Shown here one piece after another: positions 5,455 to 12,295 of a DNA stretch of 15,445 bases. The notes below the pieces were generated by a model. That model had not been told where the DNA came from. It saw only the letters and a program-made list of their open reading frames with translations, and did not search any database. Both the position numbers and the translations under genes were made by a program. Each line of letters begins with the position of its first letter. Positions within the stretch are counted from its first letter, which is position 1. Source of the stretch: SIAJ01 sp035258765 (GTDB lineage: Bacteria; Planctomycetota; Planctomycetia; Gemmatales; Gemmataceae); assembly GCA_035258765.1 (NCBI GenBank), contig DATFWZ010000637.1:1-15445 (forward strand), given 5' to 3'.

Positions 5455-7127
5455 GCGAAATGACAAGCCCGCCGATTCGCAGTGCCCGTACTTCTCCCCT
5501 CTCCCCCCGCTTCGGGGGGAGAGAGGCCGGGGGTGAGGGGGGTCTGCGCTCGCCGGGTATACGACGCGCGTCTCGACCCAGCGAGCCTCAACCCCCCTCA
5601 CCCCTAACCCCTCTCCCCTCGAAGCGGGGGGAGAGGGGAATCGGCGTAGGGTTCCTCACCGTGATTTTGCTGTTGAATGTTCCTTCCTTGGCCGCCGCCG
5701 AGACCGTCCGCATCGGCTCAAAAGCCGACACGGAAACCACGATCCTCGCCGAAGTCGTCGCCCACCTGGTCCGCGATGCCGGCCGGGAGGTCCAACTGAA
5801 GACGCGGCTCGGGGGAACCCGATTTGTCTGGGACGCGCTGCTCGCCGACTCACTCGATGTGTACCCGGAATACACCGGCACGCTATCCGAACAGATCTTC
5901 GCTGGTCGCGGTATCCGCGGCGAGCCCGCCCTGCGCGCCGAGCTCGGCCGGCTCGGGCTGGGCATGACCCGCCCGCTCGGGTTCGCCAACAACTACGCGC
6001 TCGGGATGCGGCGGCAGCGCGCCGCCGAGCTGGGAATTCGCACGATCTCGGACGCACGTCGTCACCCGGCGCTGCGACTCGGGTTCAGCAACGAATTCCT
6101 GAATCGTGAGGACGGGTGGCCGGGGCTCAAGGCTCGATATGGCCTGCCGCAGGTTGATGTGAAGGGGATGGACCATCGCGTGGCGTACGAGGCCTTGGTC
6201 GCCGGGAGCATCGACGCGACCGAGCTATACACGACGGACGCCGAGATCCGGCAGTTCGACCTCGTCACCCTGGACGACGACCTCGGCTTCTTCCCGCTCT
6301 ACGAGGCCGTCCTCGTGTACCGGCTCGACCTGGAGTCGCGGGCTCCGGAGGCGGTGACTGCGTTCAAGAAGCTCGAAGGACGGGTGACGCCCGCGGCCGT
6401 GATCGCCATGAACTCGCGGGCCACGGAAAAGGTCCCGGCGGCGGAAATCGCGGCCGACTACATCGAGGAGCAGTTCGGGATTCGCCCGGCCGTAACCCGC
6501 GAGTCCGACGCCCGCCGGCTGTGGCGGCTCACGGCGGAGCACCTGACACTGGTCGGGATCGCCCTCGCGGGGGCCCTCGTCGTGGCGCTCCCGATGGGCG
6601 TCGCGGCCGGTCGCCGACCGAGGCTTGGACAGGGCCTGATCGCGGCGGCGGGGGTCATTCAGACGATCCCGTCGCTCGCCCTGTTGGTATTCATGATCCC
6701 ACTCTTGAAGACTGGGGCCGTGCCCGCCATCGTCGCCTTGTTTCTCTACGGCTTGCTACCGATCATCGCGAACACGGCCGCGGGGCTACGGTCCATCCCG
6801 CCGTCGGTCGCGGAATCGGCCGAGGCGCTCGGCTTATCGCCGCTCGCCCGGTTGTGGCGGATCGACTTGCCGCTTGCCTCCCGGTCGATCCTGGCCGGGG
6901 TGAAGACGTCGGCCGTTATCATGATCGGGACGGCCACGCTCGGGGCCCTGATCGGCGCCGGCGGGTACGGGCAACCCATCATCACCGGGCTGCAGCTCAA
7001 CGACCGGCGGGAGATCCTGTTCGGGGCGGTCCCGGCCGCGATCATGGCCCTGGTCGCCCAGGGACTGTTCGAGCTGTCGGAGCGAGTGATCGTCCCGCGG
7101 GGGTTGCGGCTCGAACGGGCCGAGTGA
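5451..7127 (+). CDS. ABC transporter substrate-binding domain fused to permease domain (OpuC/EgtU-like)
   Basis: A 558-residue fusion. Residues about 64-83 (GIGVGFLTVILLL, then VPSLAAA) are the hydrophobic part of a signal peptide. Residues about 84-346 form an OpuAC/ProX-type binding domain with IGSKADTETTILAE, DVYPEYTGT (137-144), EFLNREDGWPGLK and the DDDLGFFPLYEA segment (275-286). Residues about 357-550 form the membrane permease with about five helices and an EAA-like loop (ESAEALGLSPLARLWRIDLP). EgtU, by contrast, has the permease first and the binding domain second. The GTG start at 5451 overlaps the ATPase stop. A second in-frame GTG at 5661 would leave a poor signal peptide without a basic N-region. 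Residues 15-63 are encoded by a palindromic repeat that appears to split the basic end from the hydrophobic core. The real start and the functionality of export are therefore uncertain. Confidence 0.88.
   Translation: MSEMTSPPIRSARTSPLSPRFGGREAGGEGGLRSPGIRRASRPSEPQPPSPLTPLPSKRGERGIGVGFLTVILLLNVPSLAAAETVRIGSKADTETTILAEVVAHLVRDAGREVQLKTRLGGTRFVWDALLADSLDVYPEYTGTLSEQIFAGRGIRGEPALRAELGRLGLGMTRPLGFANNYALGMRRQRAAELGIRTISDARRHPALRLGFSNEFLNREDGWPGLKARYGLPQVDVKGMDHRVAYEALVAGSIDATELYTTDAEIRQFDLVTLDDDLGFFPLYEAVLVYRLDLESRAPEAVTAFKKLEGRVTPAAVIAMNSRATEKVPAAEIAADYIEEQFGIRPAVTRESDARRLWRLTAEHLTLVGIALAGALVVALPMGVAAGRRPRLGQGLIAAAGVIQTIPSLALLVFMIPLLKTGAVPAIVALFLYGLLPIIANTAAGLRSIPPSVAESAEALGLSPLARLWRIDLPLASRSILAGVKTSAVIMIGTATLGALIGAGGYGQPIITGLQLNDRREILFGAVPAAIMALVAQGLFELSERVIVPRGLRLERAE
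5495..5639. repeat. 145-bp MITE-like palindromic element inside the signal-peptide region
   Basis: The left arm 5495-5543 and right arm 5591-5639 are inverted copies matching at 44 of 49 positions, including an uninterrupted 20-base block at the outer ends. A 47-bp centre (5544-5590) separates them. Each arm folds by itself: 5499-5508 with 5514-5523 (10 bp, loop GCTTC), and 5608-5618 with 5628-5638 (11 bp). The strand composition is extreme C-runs then G-runs, unlike the flanking coding sequence. There is no transposase, so it would be mobilised in trans if at all. It stays open in the reading frame of the permease fusion gene and encodes Pro/Gly/Arg-rich filler. No target-site duplication is obvious. 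Confidence 0.85.
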
Positions 7128-7241
7128 GAAGTGCCTGACGACAGCCCGCAGAAGATCTTGCAGTTCCGCCAGCTGCTCGGTAGGATTCGATCGGCTACTC
7201 GTGCTGGGTGGCCACCCACACATGCCATGATGGCGGTGGCC

Positions 7242-7268
7242 CGGGCCGAGGAATGACTCCTCGGCTCG
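7242..7268. terminator. Bidirectional hairpin between the convergent ABC and egtD genes
   Basis: The arms 7242-7252 and 7258-7268 form an 11-bp stem with one G-U pair around the loop ATGAC. The inner 8 bp (GCCGAGGA/TCCTCGGC) is perfect. It lies in the 154-bp gap between two converging stop codons, where a shared terminator is expected. T-runs on either side are weak. Confidence 0.6.
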
Positions 7269-7281
7269 CTTCGATTACGGC

Positions 7282-8262
7282 CTACCCGCACACGTCCAAA
7301 TATTGCACGCTGAACAGTCCGGCGTCGTCCACCCAGACACGGCGCAGTTCTAGCCCGGCGGCCCGGGCCAAGTGGCGAAATGCTTCTGGGGTGTACTTGT
7401 ACGAGTGCTCGGTGCAAATCGTCTCCCCGGCCGCGAACCGGAAGGTCGCGCCGGCGACCCGCACAACCTGTCGTCGCCGACTCACCAGGTGCATCTCGAT
7501 CCGGCTCTCGTCGGAGTTGAAGACGGCCCGGTGCTCGAACGAATCCGGGTCGAAATCGGCCCCAAGCTCGCGGTTGATCCGCACGAGCAGGTTCAGATTG
7601 AACTCCGCGGTCACCCCAGCCGCGTCGTTGTACGCCGGCTCGAGAATCGCGACCGACTTGCGTAGATCCACCCCGACCAGGAACCCGCCCCCCGGCCCGC
7701 AAAGCCGGGCAATCCCCTCCATGAGCCGCCGGGCCTCGGCGGGCCCGAAGTTGCCGATCGTCGAGCCGGGGAAGTAGACGACCCGGCGGCGCTCGGTCCG
7801 CTTCGTCGGCGGCAACTGGAACTCGCCGGAGAAGTCCGCCCACACCGGCAGCACTTCCAGGTTGGGGAAGCGAGCTGCGACGGCGTTCGCGGACGCCAGC
7901 AGGTGCTCCCGGCTGATGTCCACGGGGACATACGCGATCGGGTCGCGGAGCCGCTCCAATAAGAGCGGCGTCTTCAGACTGCTGCCGCTGCCGTACTCGA
8001 TCAGCAGGCAGTCGGGCCCGAGCTCCGCGGCCATGGCCCCCGCGTCGCGCCACAGGATGGCCAGCTCGGTCCGGGTCGGGTAGTACTCGGGCAGCCCGCA
8101 GATGCGGTCAAAGAGCTGGCTGCCGCGCTCGTCGTAGAGGTACTTACACGGCAGCGTCTTGGGCCGCGCGGACAGCCCGGCGAGGACGTCGTCGCGGAAC
8201 TGCGCCAGGGGCGAGCGCCGGGTCAGGCCGAGCGGGCGAGCCGCAGTCCCGTGAATTGCCAT
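7282..8262 (-). CDS. egtD: L-histidine N-alpha-methyltransferase (hercynine synthase)
   Basis: A 326-residue SAM-dependent methyltransferase that trimethylates histidine to hercynine, the first step of ergothioneine synthesis. The EgtD pattern is clear: LPCKYLYDERGSQLFD (37-52), LPEYYPTRTE (57-66), the SAM-binding loop IEYGSGSSLKT (88-98), PVDIS, FPGSTIGNF (164-172), YNDAAGVTAEFN (211-222) and the C-terminal TEHSYKY (284-290). Glu285 and Ser287 in that last segment correspond to histidine-contacting residues known in mycobacterial EgtD. Length is normal. The ATG at 8262 has GAGG four bases upstream. It overlaps the end of egtB by 40 bases, and no later ATG, GTG or TTG precedes the conserved domain. 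The gene is co-transcribed behind egtB and is the last gene of the unit. Confidence 0.95.
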   Translation of the reverse strand: MAIHGTAARPLGLTRRSPLAQFRDDVLAGLSARPKTLPCKYLYDERGSQLFDRICGLPEYYPTRTELAILWRDAGAMAAELGPDCLLIEYGSGSSLKTPLLLERLRDPIAYVPVDISREHLLASANAVAARFPNLEVLPVWADFSGEFQLPPTKRTERRRVVYFPGSTIGNFGPAEARRLMEGIARLCGPGGGFLVGVDLRKSVAILEPAYNDAAGVTAEFNLNLLVRINRELGADFDPDSFEHRAVFNSDESRIEMHLVSRRRQVVRVAGATFRFAAGETICTEHSYKYTPEAFRHLARAAGLELRRVWVDDAGLFSVQYLDVCG

Positions 8263-9506
8263 CGCGCCTCGGGGGGGAAGAAGTTGCGATAGGTGGCCCG
8301 GACGTGCGAGCGGGGCGTCACGCACGACCCGCCGCGGAGCACCATCTGGTTGCACATGAACTTGCCGTTGTACTCCCCCAACGCCCCGGCCAACGGACGG
8401 TACCCCGGGTACGGGGAGTAAGGGCTCTGTGTCCACTCCCAGACGTCGCCGAACACTTGCTTGAGCACACCATCGTTAGAGGCGGCCGCCGGGTGAAGGG
8501 TGCCGGTCTCCAACAGGTTGCCGTCCAACGCGACATCCGCGCACGCCACCTCCCACTCGGCCTCGGTCGGCAGCCGGGCGCCGGCCCAGCGGGCGTAGGC
8601 GTCGGCCTCGTAGAAGCTGACCTGACACACCGGCTCGGACTCCTCCACGGGGCGCATCCCGCCGAGCGTAAAGAGGTGCCAGCGATCCGCGTGCCGCTGC
8701 CAGTAGAGCGGGGACTCCCATTCGTGCTGCCGGCGGGCGTGCCAGCCGTCCGACAGCCAAAGCTCGGGTCGGTCGTAACCGCCGTCGGCCATGAACTCCA
8801 GGAACTCGCCACACGTGACCAGTCGCGACGCGATCGCGAACGGCTCGAGGAAGACGCGGTGTGCCGGGCCCTCGTTGTCGAACGCGAACCCGACGCCGCC
8901 GTGCCCGATCCGCCGGATCCCGGCGTCGAATGTGAGCCACTTCATCGTCGGGACGGCACTCGGCGAAGACGGCGGGAGGTCACGGTACGCCGGCCGAAGC
9001 GGGTTTTGGGCAAAGGCGTGCTTGATGTCGGTGAAGAGCAATTCGAGGTGCTGTTGCTCGTGATTCAGCCCGAGGTCAATGACTGGCGCCAGGCGGCCGA
9101 GGTCCGCCGGGGACAACTGTGGCAACCGGTCGGCCATCGCGGCATCGACGTGGGCCCGGTAGCGGAACACGTCGGCCGCGGACGGCCGGGTCAGGAGCCC
9201 GCGCTTCGGCCGCGGGTGGCGGTCGCCGACCGCGTCGTAGTACGAGTTGAATAGGTAATTGAATGCCGGGTCGAATGGCCGGTAGCCGCCGAAGGCGGGG
9301 TCGGACAGGACGAACGTCTCGTAGAACCAGCTCGTATGCGCCAGGTGCCACTTGACGGGACTCGCGTCGGGCATGGACTGGACGGCCATGTCCTCGGGGG
9401 AGAGCGGCTCGCACGCGGCCACCATCGCGGCCCGCACCTCGCGGTAGCGCGCGACCACGACGGCCGCGTCGGTGGCGTCCGGGAGGATGGTGGGAGCGTC
9501 GCGCAT
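8223..9506 (-). CDS. egtB: Ergothioneine biosynthesis sulfoxide synthase
   Basis: A 427-residue non-haem iron enzyme that joins hercynine to a cysteine donor with O2, giving the sulfoxide precursor of ergothioneine. The N-terminal DinB-like domain carries the iron ligands: H57 in WHLAHTSWF, and H149 and H153 in NHEQQHLEL. A formylglycine-generating-enzyme-like domain follows from about residue 190, with RLPTEAEWEVA, FGDVWEWT, NGKFMCNQMVLRGGS, RATYRNFF and a final WQFTGLRLAR. I start at the ATG at 9506, because family members begin shortly before the DASPVKWH motif. An in-frame GTG at 9602 would add 32 unrelated residues. No egtA, egtC or egtE is nearby, so the donor may be cysteine or gamma-glutamylcysteine made elsewhere, and the C-S lyase must be encoded elsewhere. 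The donor cannot be told by eye. Confidence 0.95.
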   Translation of the reverse strand: MRDAPTILPDATDAAVVVARYREVRAAMVAACEPLSPEDMAVQSMPDASPVKWHLAHTSWFYETFVLSDPAFGGYRPFDPAFNYLFNSYYDAVGDRHPRPKRGLLTRPSAADVFRYRAHVDAAMADRLPQLSPADLGRLAPVIDLGLNHEQQHLELLFTDIKHAFAQNPLRPAYRDLPPSSPSAVPTMKWLTFDAGIRRIGHGGVGFAFDNEGPAHRVFLEPFAIASRLVTCGEFLEFMADGGYDRPELWLSDGWHARRQHEWESPLYWQRHADRWHLFTLGGMRPVEESEPVCQVSFYEADAYARWAGARLPTEAEWEVACADVALDGNLLETGTLHPAAASNDGVLKQVFGDVWEWTQSPYSPYPGYRPLAGALGEYNGKFMCNQMVLRGGSCVTPRSHVRATYRNFFPPEARWQFTGLRLARSA

Positions 9507-9756
9507 GCCCGGCTCCGGCGGAATACCGATGAGCGAACTGGCCTGATGAATAGTCGCCGCGGATTCGGGAGTAAAGGGGCCGGGCCCTGCCGCGCGGCGC
9601 ACTTCATGAGATACAGCGAAGGAACCGCGGCCTTACGACCGCCGGCTCATTCGTCGGGCGTTAATGGGCGGCGATTCAACACCAGCTGCTGTTTGCAGTC
9701 CGGCCACGATGCGGCCGCGGGGGCGGGTACAGGTCCCCGCCCACGCCGTGCAGCGA
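9507..9756. other. 250-bp gap between the dihaem peroxidase gene and egtB
   Basis: Both flanking genes run on the minus strand. The stretch holds a hairpin after the peroxidase stop (annotated separately) and should hold the egtB promoter. I see no convincing promoter pair and no coding sequence, except a possible but unlikely N-terminal extension of egtB up to 9602. Confidence 0.5.
9721..9742 (-). terminator. GC hairpin after the dihaem peroxidase gene
   Basis: GGGCGGG at 9721-9727 pairs with CCCGCCC at 9736-9742 around 8 bases. On the minus strand it lies 14 bases after the stop of the peroxidase gene, the right place for a terminator. It is not followed by a T-run. Confidence 0.5.
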
Positions 9757-11187
9757 TCAGAGAACTCGCAAGAATGCCACCAGCTCGGCCTTCTCCTCCT
9801 TCGAGAGCTTCAATTCCAGCACGATGTTGAAGAATTCAACCGTGTCATCGAGGGTCAACAGTCGCCCGTCGTGGAAGTAGGGCGGCGACTCCTTGATCCC
9901 GCGGAGCGGGAACGTCTTGATCGGCCCCTGCTTCGTGGCCATCATGCCGTTGATCGTCTGCGGCTTGTAGAAGCGCTCGACCTGCAGGTCGTGCAAGGTG
10001 TTGTCGGTGTAGTACGGCGCGGGGTGGCATTCGGCGCAGCGGGCCTTGCCGAAGAAAAGCTTCTGACCCTTCATCTCCGCGGTGTCCTCGCCGAACTTCT
10101 TCGGGTCCAGCTTCCCGTCCCACCCAAGCGCCGGGGCCGGCGGGAAGTCGAGCAGGTTCTGGAACTCGGCCATGGTGTGGACCTGCGTGCTGCGGTCGAG
10201 CCGGTTGATGCCCTTGGCACTCGATGTCACGATGTCGCCGTCGAAGTACGCGGCCAGCTGTTCGAACTCGGTGAAGTCCTCGACCGACTTGAGCGAGCGC
10301 TGCGAGCCGAACAGCCGCTGAATGTTGACCCCCCGGAGGCTCGGGGTGTCGATCCGCCGGCGATGCTCCTGCGGGCGGATGTCGCCCACGAGGTGGGTGG
10401 CCGCGGACGTATGGCCGTTCAGGTGGCAGTCGAGACAGGCCACGCCCTGCATGCCCTGGGGGTGGTTCGTCTTCCGGTCGGCGGTCGCGTTGAACTGCTG
10501 CTGCGGAAACTGCGTCAACAGCAGCCGCAAGCCGTCCAGGTCCTTGCCATTCAGGATGCCGCGGAAGATGTCCTGGAAGTTCTCGATGGTGACGACCTTG
10601 CCCTGCGAGACGTCCCCCAGGTCGGGACGGGTGGTCAGGAAAATGGCCGGCGGGAACTCGGGCAGGAATTGCTCCGGGATGTCGAAGTCGAGGTCAAACC
10701 GCTCCAGCCGGGCGAACTGCTTGATCTGATGCGGGGGGAACAGCATGCCGCCGGCCGCGTGGTTCGGGTGCGGCAGCGGCAGGTAACCCTTGGGGAAGAG
10801 GCCCTTCTCGCGAATCTCGTCGGACGTCATCGCGGCGAGTGACTCGAACGTCGTGCCGTCCGGCAGCTTGGCCGTCGGCCCGACCGGGATCGGCTTGCCG
10901 CGAGTCATCTTGACTTTGTCGTCGGGCCGGGCGGCGAGGTTGTAGCGCTCGTCGAGCAGGGCCTTCTGCCGGGCGACGATTTCCGCCTTGGCCGCCTTGT
11001 CCTTGGCCATCATTTGCTCAAACGACTCCTGCCCGACCAGCGCGGGGCTGACCTGGTCGTAGCTCGTCTTGCCGACGCCGGGCTTCGGCGGCTGGGTCGC
11101 CCCGGGTCGGGCGAGGTAGAGCAGGACGGCCAGGCCGGTCAGACTCAGGAGCACGGGTCGCAGGTACCGCGGGATCGTGAGACGCAT
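9757..11187 (-). CDS. Dihaem cytochrome c peroxidase / MauG-family protein
   Basis: A 476-residue exported protein with two c-type haem motifs, CLDCH (251-255) and CAECH (384-388). The C-terminal signature RGIKESPPYFHDGRLLTLDD is typical of bacterial cytochrome c peroxidases and MauG-like proteins. Residues about 9-31 form a signal peptide or anchor (PVLLSLTGLAVLLYLA), placing the haem domains in the periplasm. The likely role is electron transfer or peroxide reduction, but MauG-like oxidation of a protein or small-molecule substrate is equally possible. A roughly 220-residue region between the signal and the first haem has no domain I recognise and is longer than in classical peroxidases. 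The start at 11187 has AGGAGG seven bases upstream. An in-frame GTG at 11217 is less likely. The gene appears transcribed on its own and is not obviously linked to egtB, although both concern oxidative chemistry. Confidence 0.88.
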   Translation of the reverse strand: MRLTIPRYLRPVLLSLTGLAVLLYLARPGATQPPKPGVGKTSYDQVSPALVGQESFEQMMAKDKAAKAEIVARQKALLDERYNLAARPDDKVKMTRGKPIPVGPTAKLPDGTTFESLAAMTSDEIREKGLFPKGYLPLPHPNHAAGGMLFPPHQIKQFARLERFDLDFDIPEQFLPEFPPAIFLTTRPDLGDVSQGKVVTIENFQDIFRGILNGKDLDGLRLLLTQFPQQQFNATADRKTNHPQGMQGVACLDCHLNGHTSAATHLVGDIRPQEHRRRIDTPSLRGVNIQRLFGSQRSLKSVEDFTEFEQLAAYFDGDIVTSSAKGINRLDRSTQVHTMAEFQNLLDFPPAPALGWDGKLDPKKFGEDTAEMKGQKLFFGKARCAECHPAPYYTDNTLHDLQVERFYKPQTINGMMATKQGPIKTFPLRGIKESPPYFHDGRLLTLDDTVEFFNIVLELKLSKEEKAELVAFLRVL

Positions 11188-11361
11188 CGTCGGTCCTCCT
11201 TCGTTGGAGATGAACACGAGAGAAGGGGGTGTCTGCGTAGACTCCCGGAACGGGCGAGTGGATGGCCGAAGAAGACGGCGGTCGGGTAGGGTAGGCGCGC
11301 AGGCCCGAATCGGCGCCGGGCCCGCGAATTCAGGCTTAGAGTGGCCAGGGGCCGGAACGAT
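11188..11361. other. 174-bp gap between the amidohydrolase and the dihaem peroxidase gene
   Basis: It holds the AGGAGG ribosome-binding site of the peroxidase gene (11195-11200) and probably its promoter. Small GC dyads are present, but none is long enough to call. I see no coding sequence here. Confidence 0.5.
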
Positions 11362-12213
11362 TCATAGTCCGGTCAGCCCGAGGACGGCCAAGGAGTCCCG
11401 GTGGATCAGGGCCTCGATCTCGGCGTCGTTCAGTCGCGGCAGGGCCGTGCCGTCGAGCATCCCGTTCAGCCGCCGCAGCCCGTCAATGGACGCAGACACC
11501 GTGGTGAACGGGTAGTCACTCCCGAACAGCACCTTGTCCCACACGCCATATTCCTGCACCAGCATCAGACTGTGGTAGAGCTGGAAGGGTCGGTAGTGCA
11601 ACGCACTCACGTCGGCATAGACATTCGGGTGTTTGCGGATCGTGACCACGCACTCGGCCTCGTACGGGTGACCGAGGTGGGCCAGGACGATCTTCACGTC
11701 CGGGAACCGGATGGCGACCCGGTCGATCAGTCGCGGGAGAGTGCAATCGAGCGGGGCCTGTGCGACGAATGTCGTGCCAGTGTGCAGGAGGACCGGCAGC
11801 CCGTGCTCGGTGGCGTAGCGCCAAAGCGGGTGAAGCCGGCCGTCGTCCGGGGCGAAGCCCGCGTACATCGGCAGGAGCTTGATCCCGCGCAGGCCGAGCT
11901 CGCGGTGCCCCTCCACGAGTTCCCGCTCCCACCCGGGCTGCGTCGGATCGACGGATAGGAAGCCAATCAGAGTGTCCGGATGCGCCGCGACGTAGTCGGC
12001 GACGTACCGATCCTCGACCCAGACGCCACTCAGCCGGGCCTTGCCGCCGAACACGACGGTGCGCGTATCGGCCGGGGCGGCGCGTCGGTAGTCCTCGTAG
12101 CGGACCGTGAGATCGACCTCGACCCCGGCCCGGGCCCGCTTCGCCTGGCGGCGGAAGTCGTCGCCGAAATGCCGCTGGTAATCCCAGGCGTGGCTATGGA
12201 CGTCGATGATCAT
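11362..12213 (-). CDS. Amidohydrolase family 2 (ACMSD-like) metal-dependent hydrolase or decarboxylase
   Basis: A 283-residue TIM-barrel enzyme of the Amidohydro_2/COG2159 group. The metal-binding pattern is complete: DVHSH with H6 and H8, H144 in LLHTG, H179 in AHLGH and D233 in FGSDYPF. GIKLLP (110-115) on the strand before H144 is also typical. Family members hydrolyse lactones or decarboxylate aromatic and muconate-type acids, usually with Zn2+ or Mn2+. The start is the ATG at 12213, one residue before the conserved barrel. The ATG at 12297 would add 28 Arg/Pro-rich residues and would read through the divergent gene's start. It is divergent from an MFS-creatininase-enolase operon, 82 bp away, and may serve the same catabolic route. 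No ribosome-binding site is present, but CATAAT lies six bases before the ATG. Confidence 0.9.
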   Translation of the reverse strand: MIIDVHSHAWDYQRHFGDDFRRQAKRARAGVEVDLTVRYEDYRRAAPADTRTVVFGGKARLSGVWVEDRYVADYVAAHPDTLIGFLSVDPTQPGWERELVEGHRELGLRGIKLLPMYAGFAPDDGRLHPLWRYATEHGLPVLLHTGTTFVAQAPLDCTLPRLIDRVAIRFPDVKIVLAHLGHPYEAECVVTIRKHPNVYADVSALHYRPFQLYHSLMLVQEYGVWDKVLFGSDYPFTTVSASIDGLRRLNGMLDGTALPRLNDAEIEALIHRDSLAVLGLTGL

Positions 12214-12295
12214 GCCGGGATTATGCGCCGGCGCCGACCGCTCCGCCAGACCCGACCCTTGTGTGGCGCGCCCCCGTGGGCTACGTTGGGCGGCC
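12214..12295. promoter_or_regulatory. Divergent promoter region with a possible leaderless start and a 10-bp palindrome
   Basis: This 82-bp region must serve two divergent genes. On the minus strand, CATAAT (12220-12225; five of six to TATAAT) ends six bases before the amidohydrolase ATG, so transcription might begin at the ATG itself. No good -35 box is seen. GCGCCGGCGC at 12225-12234 is a perfect palindrome that abuts this box and could be an operator, though in GC-rich DNA it may be chance. Confidence 0.35.

Noticed and set aside
5495..5639. CRISPR or tandem-repeat interpretation of the C/G-run region
   Set aside because: There are only two copies, in inverted orientation, with hairpins and no regular spacers. 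It fits a palindromic MITE-like element better.
6746..8053. 435-codon minus-strand open frame spanning the convergent ABC and egtD genes
   Set aside because: It lies across two well-supported genes in a different frame, with no motif of its own.
9507..9602. Longer EgtB starting at the GTG at 9602
   Set aside because: The extra 32 residues match nothing expected at the start of EgtB. The ATG at 9506 gives the usual distance to the first iron ligand.
9664..10842. 392-codon open frame on the plus strand opposite the dihaem peroxidase gene
   Set aside because: No recognisable domain and a low-complexity Val/Arg/Glu composition. The minus strand has two haem motifs and a signal peptide, so this is a shadow.
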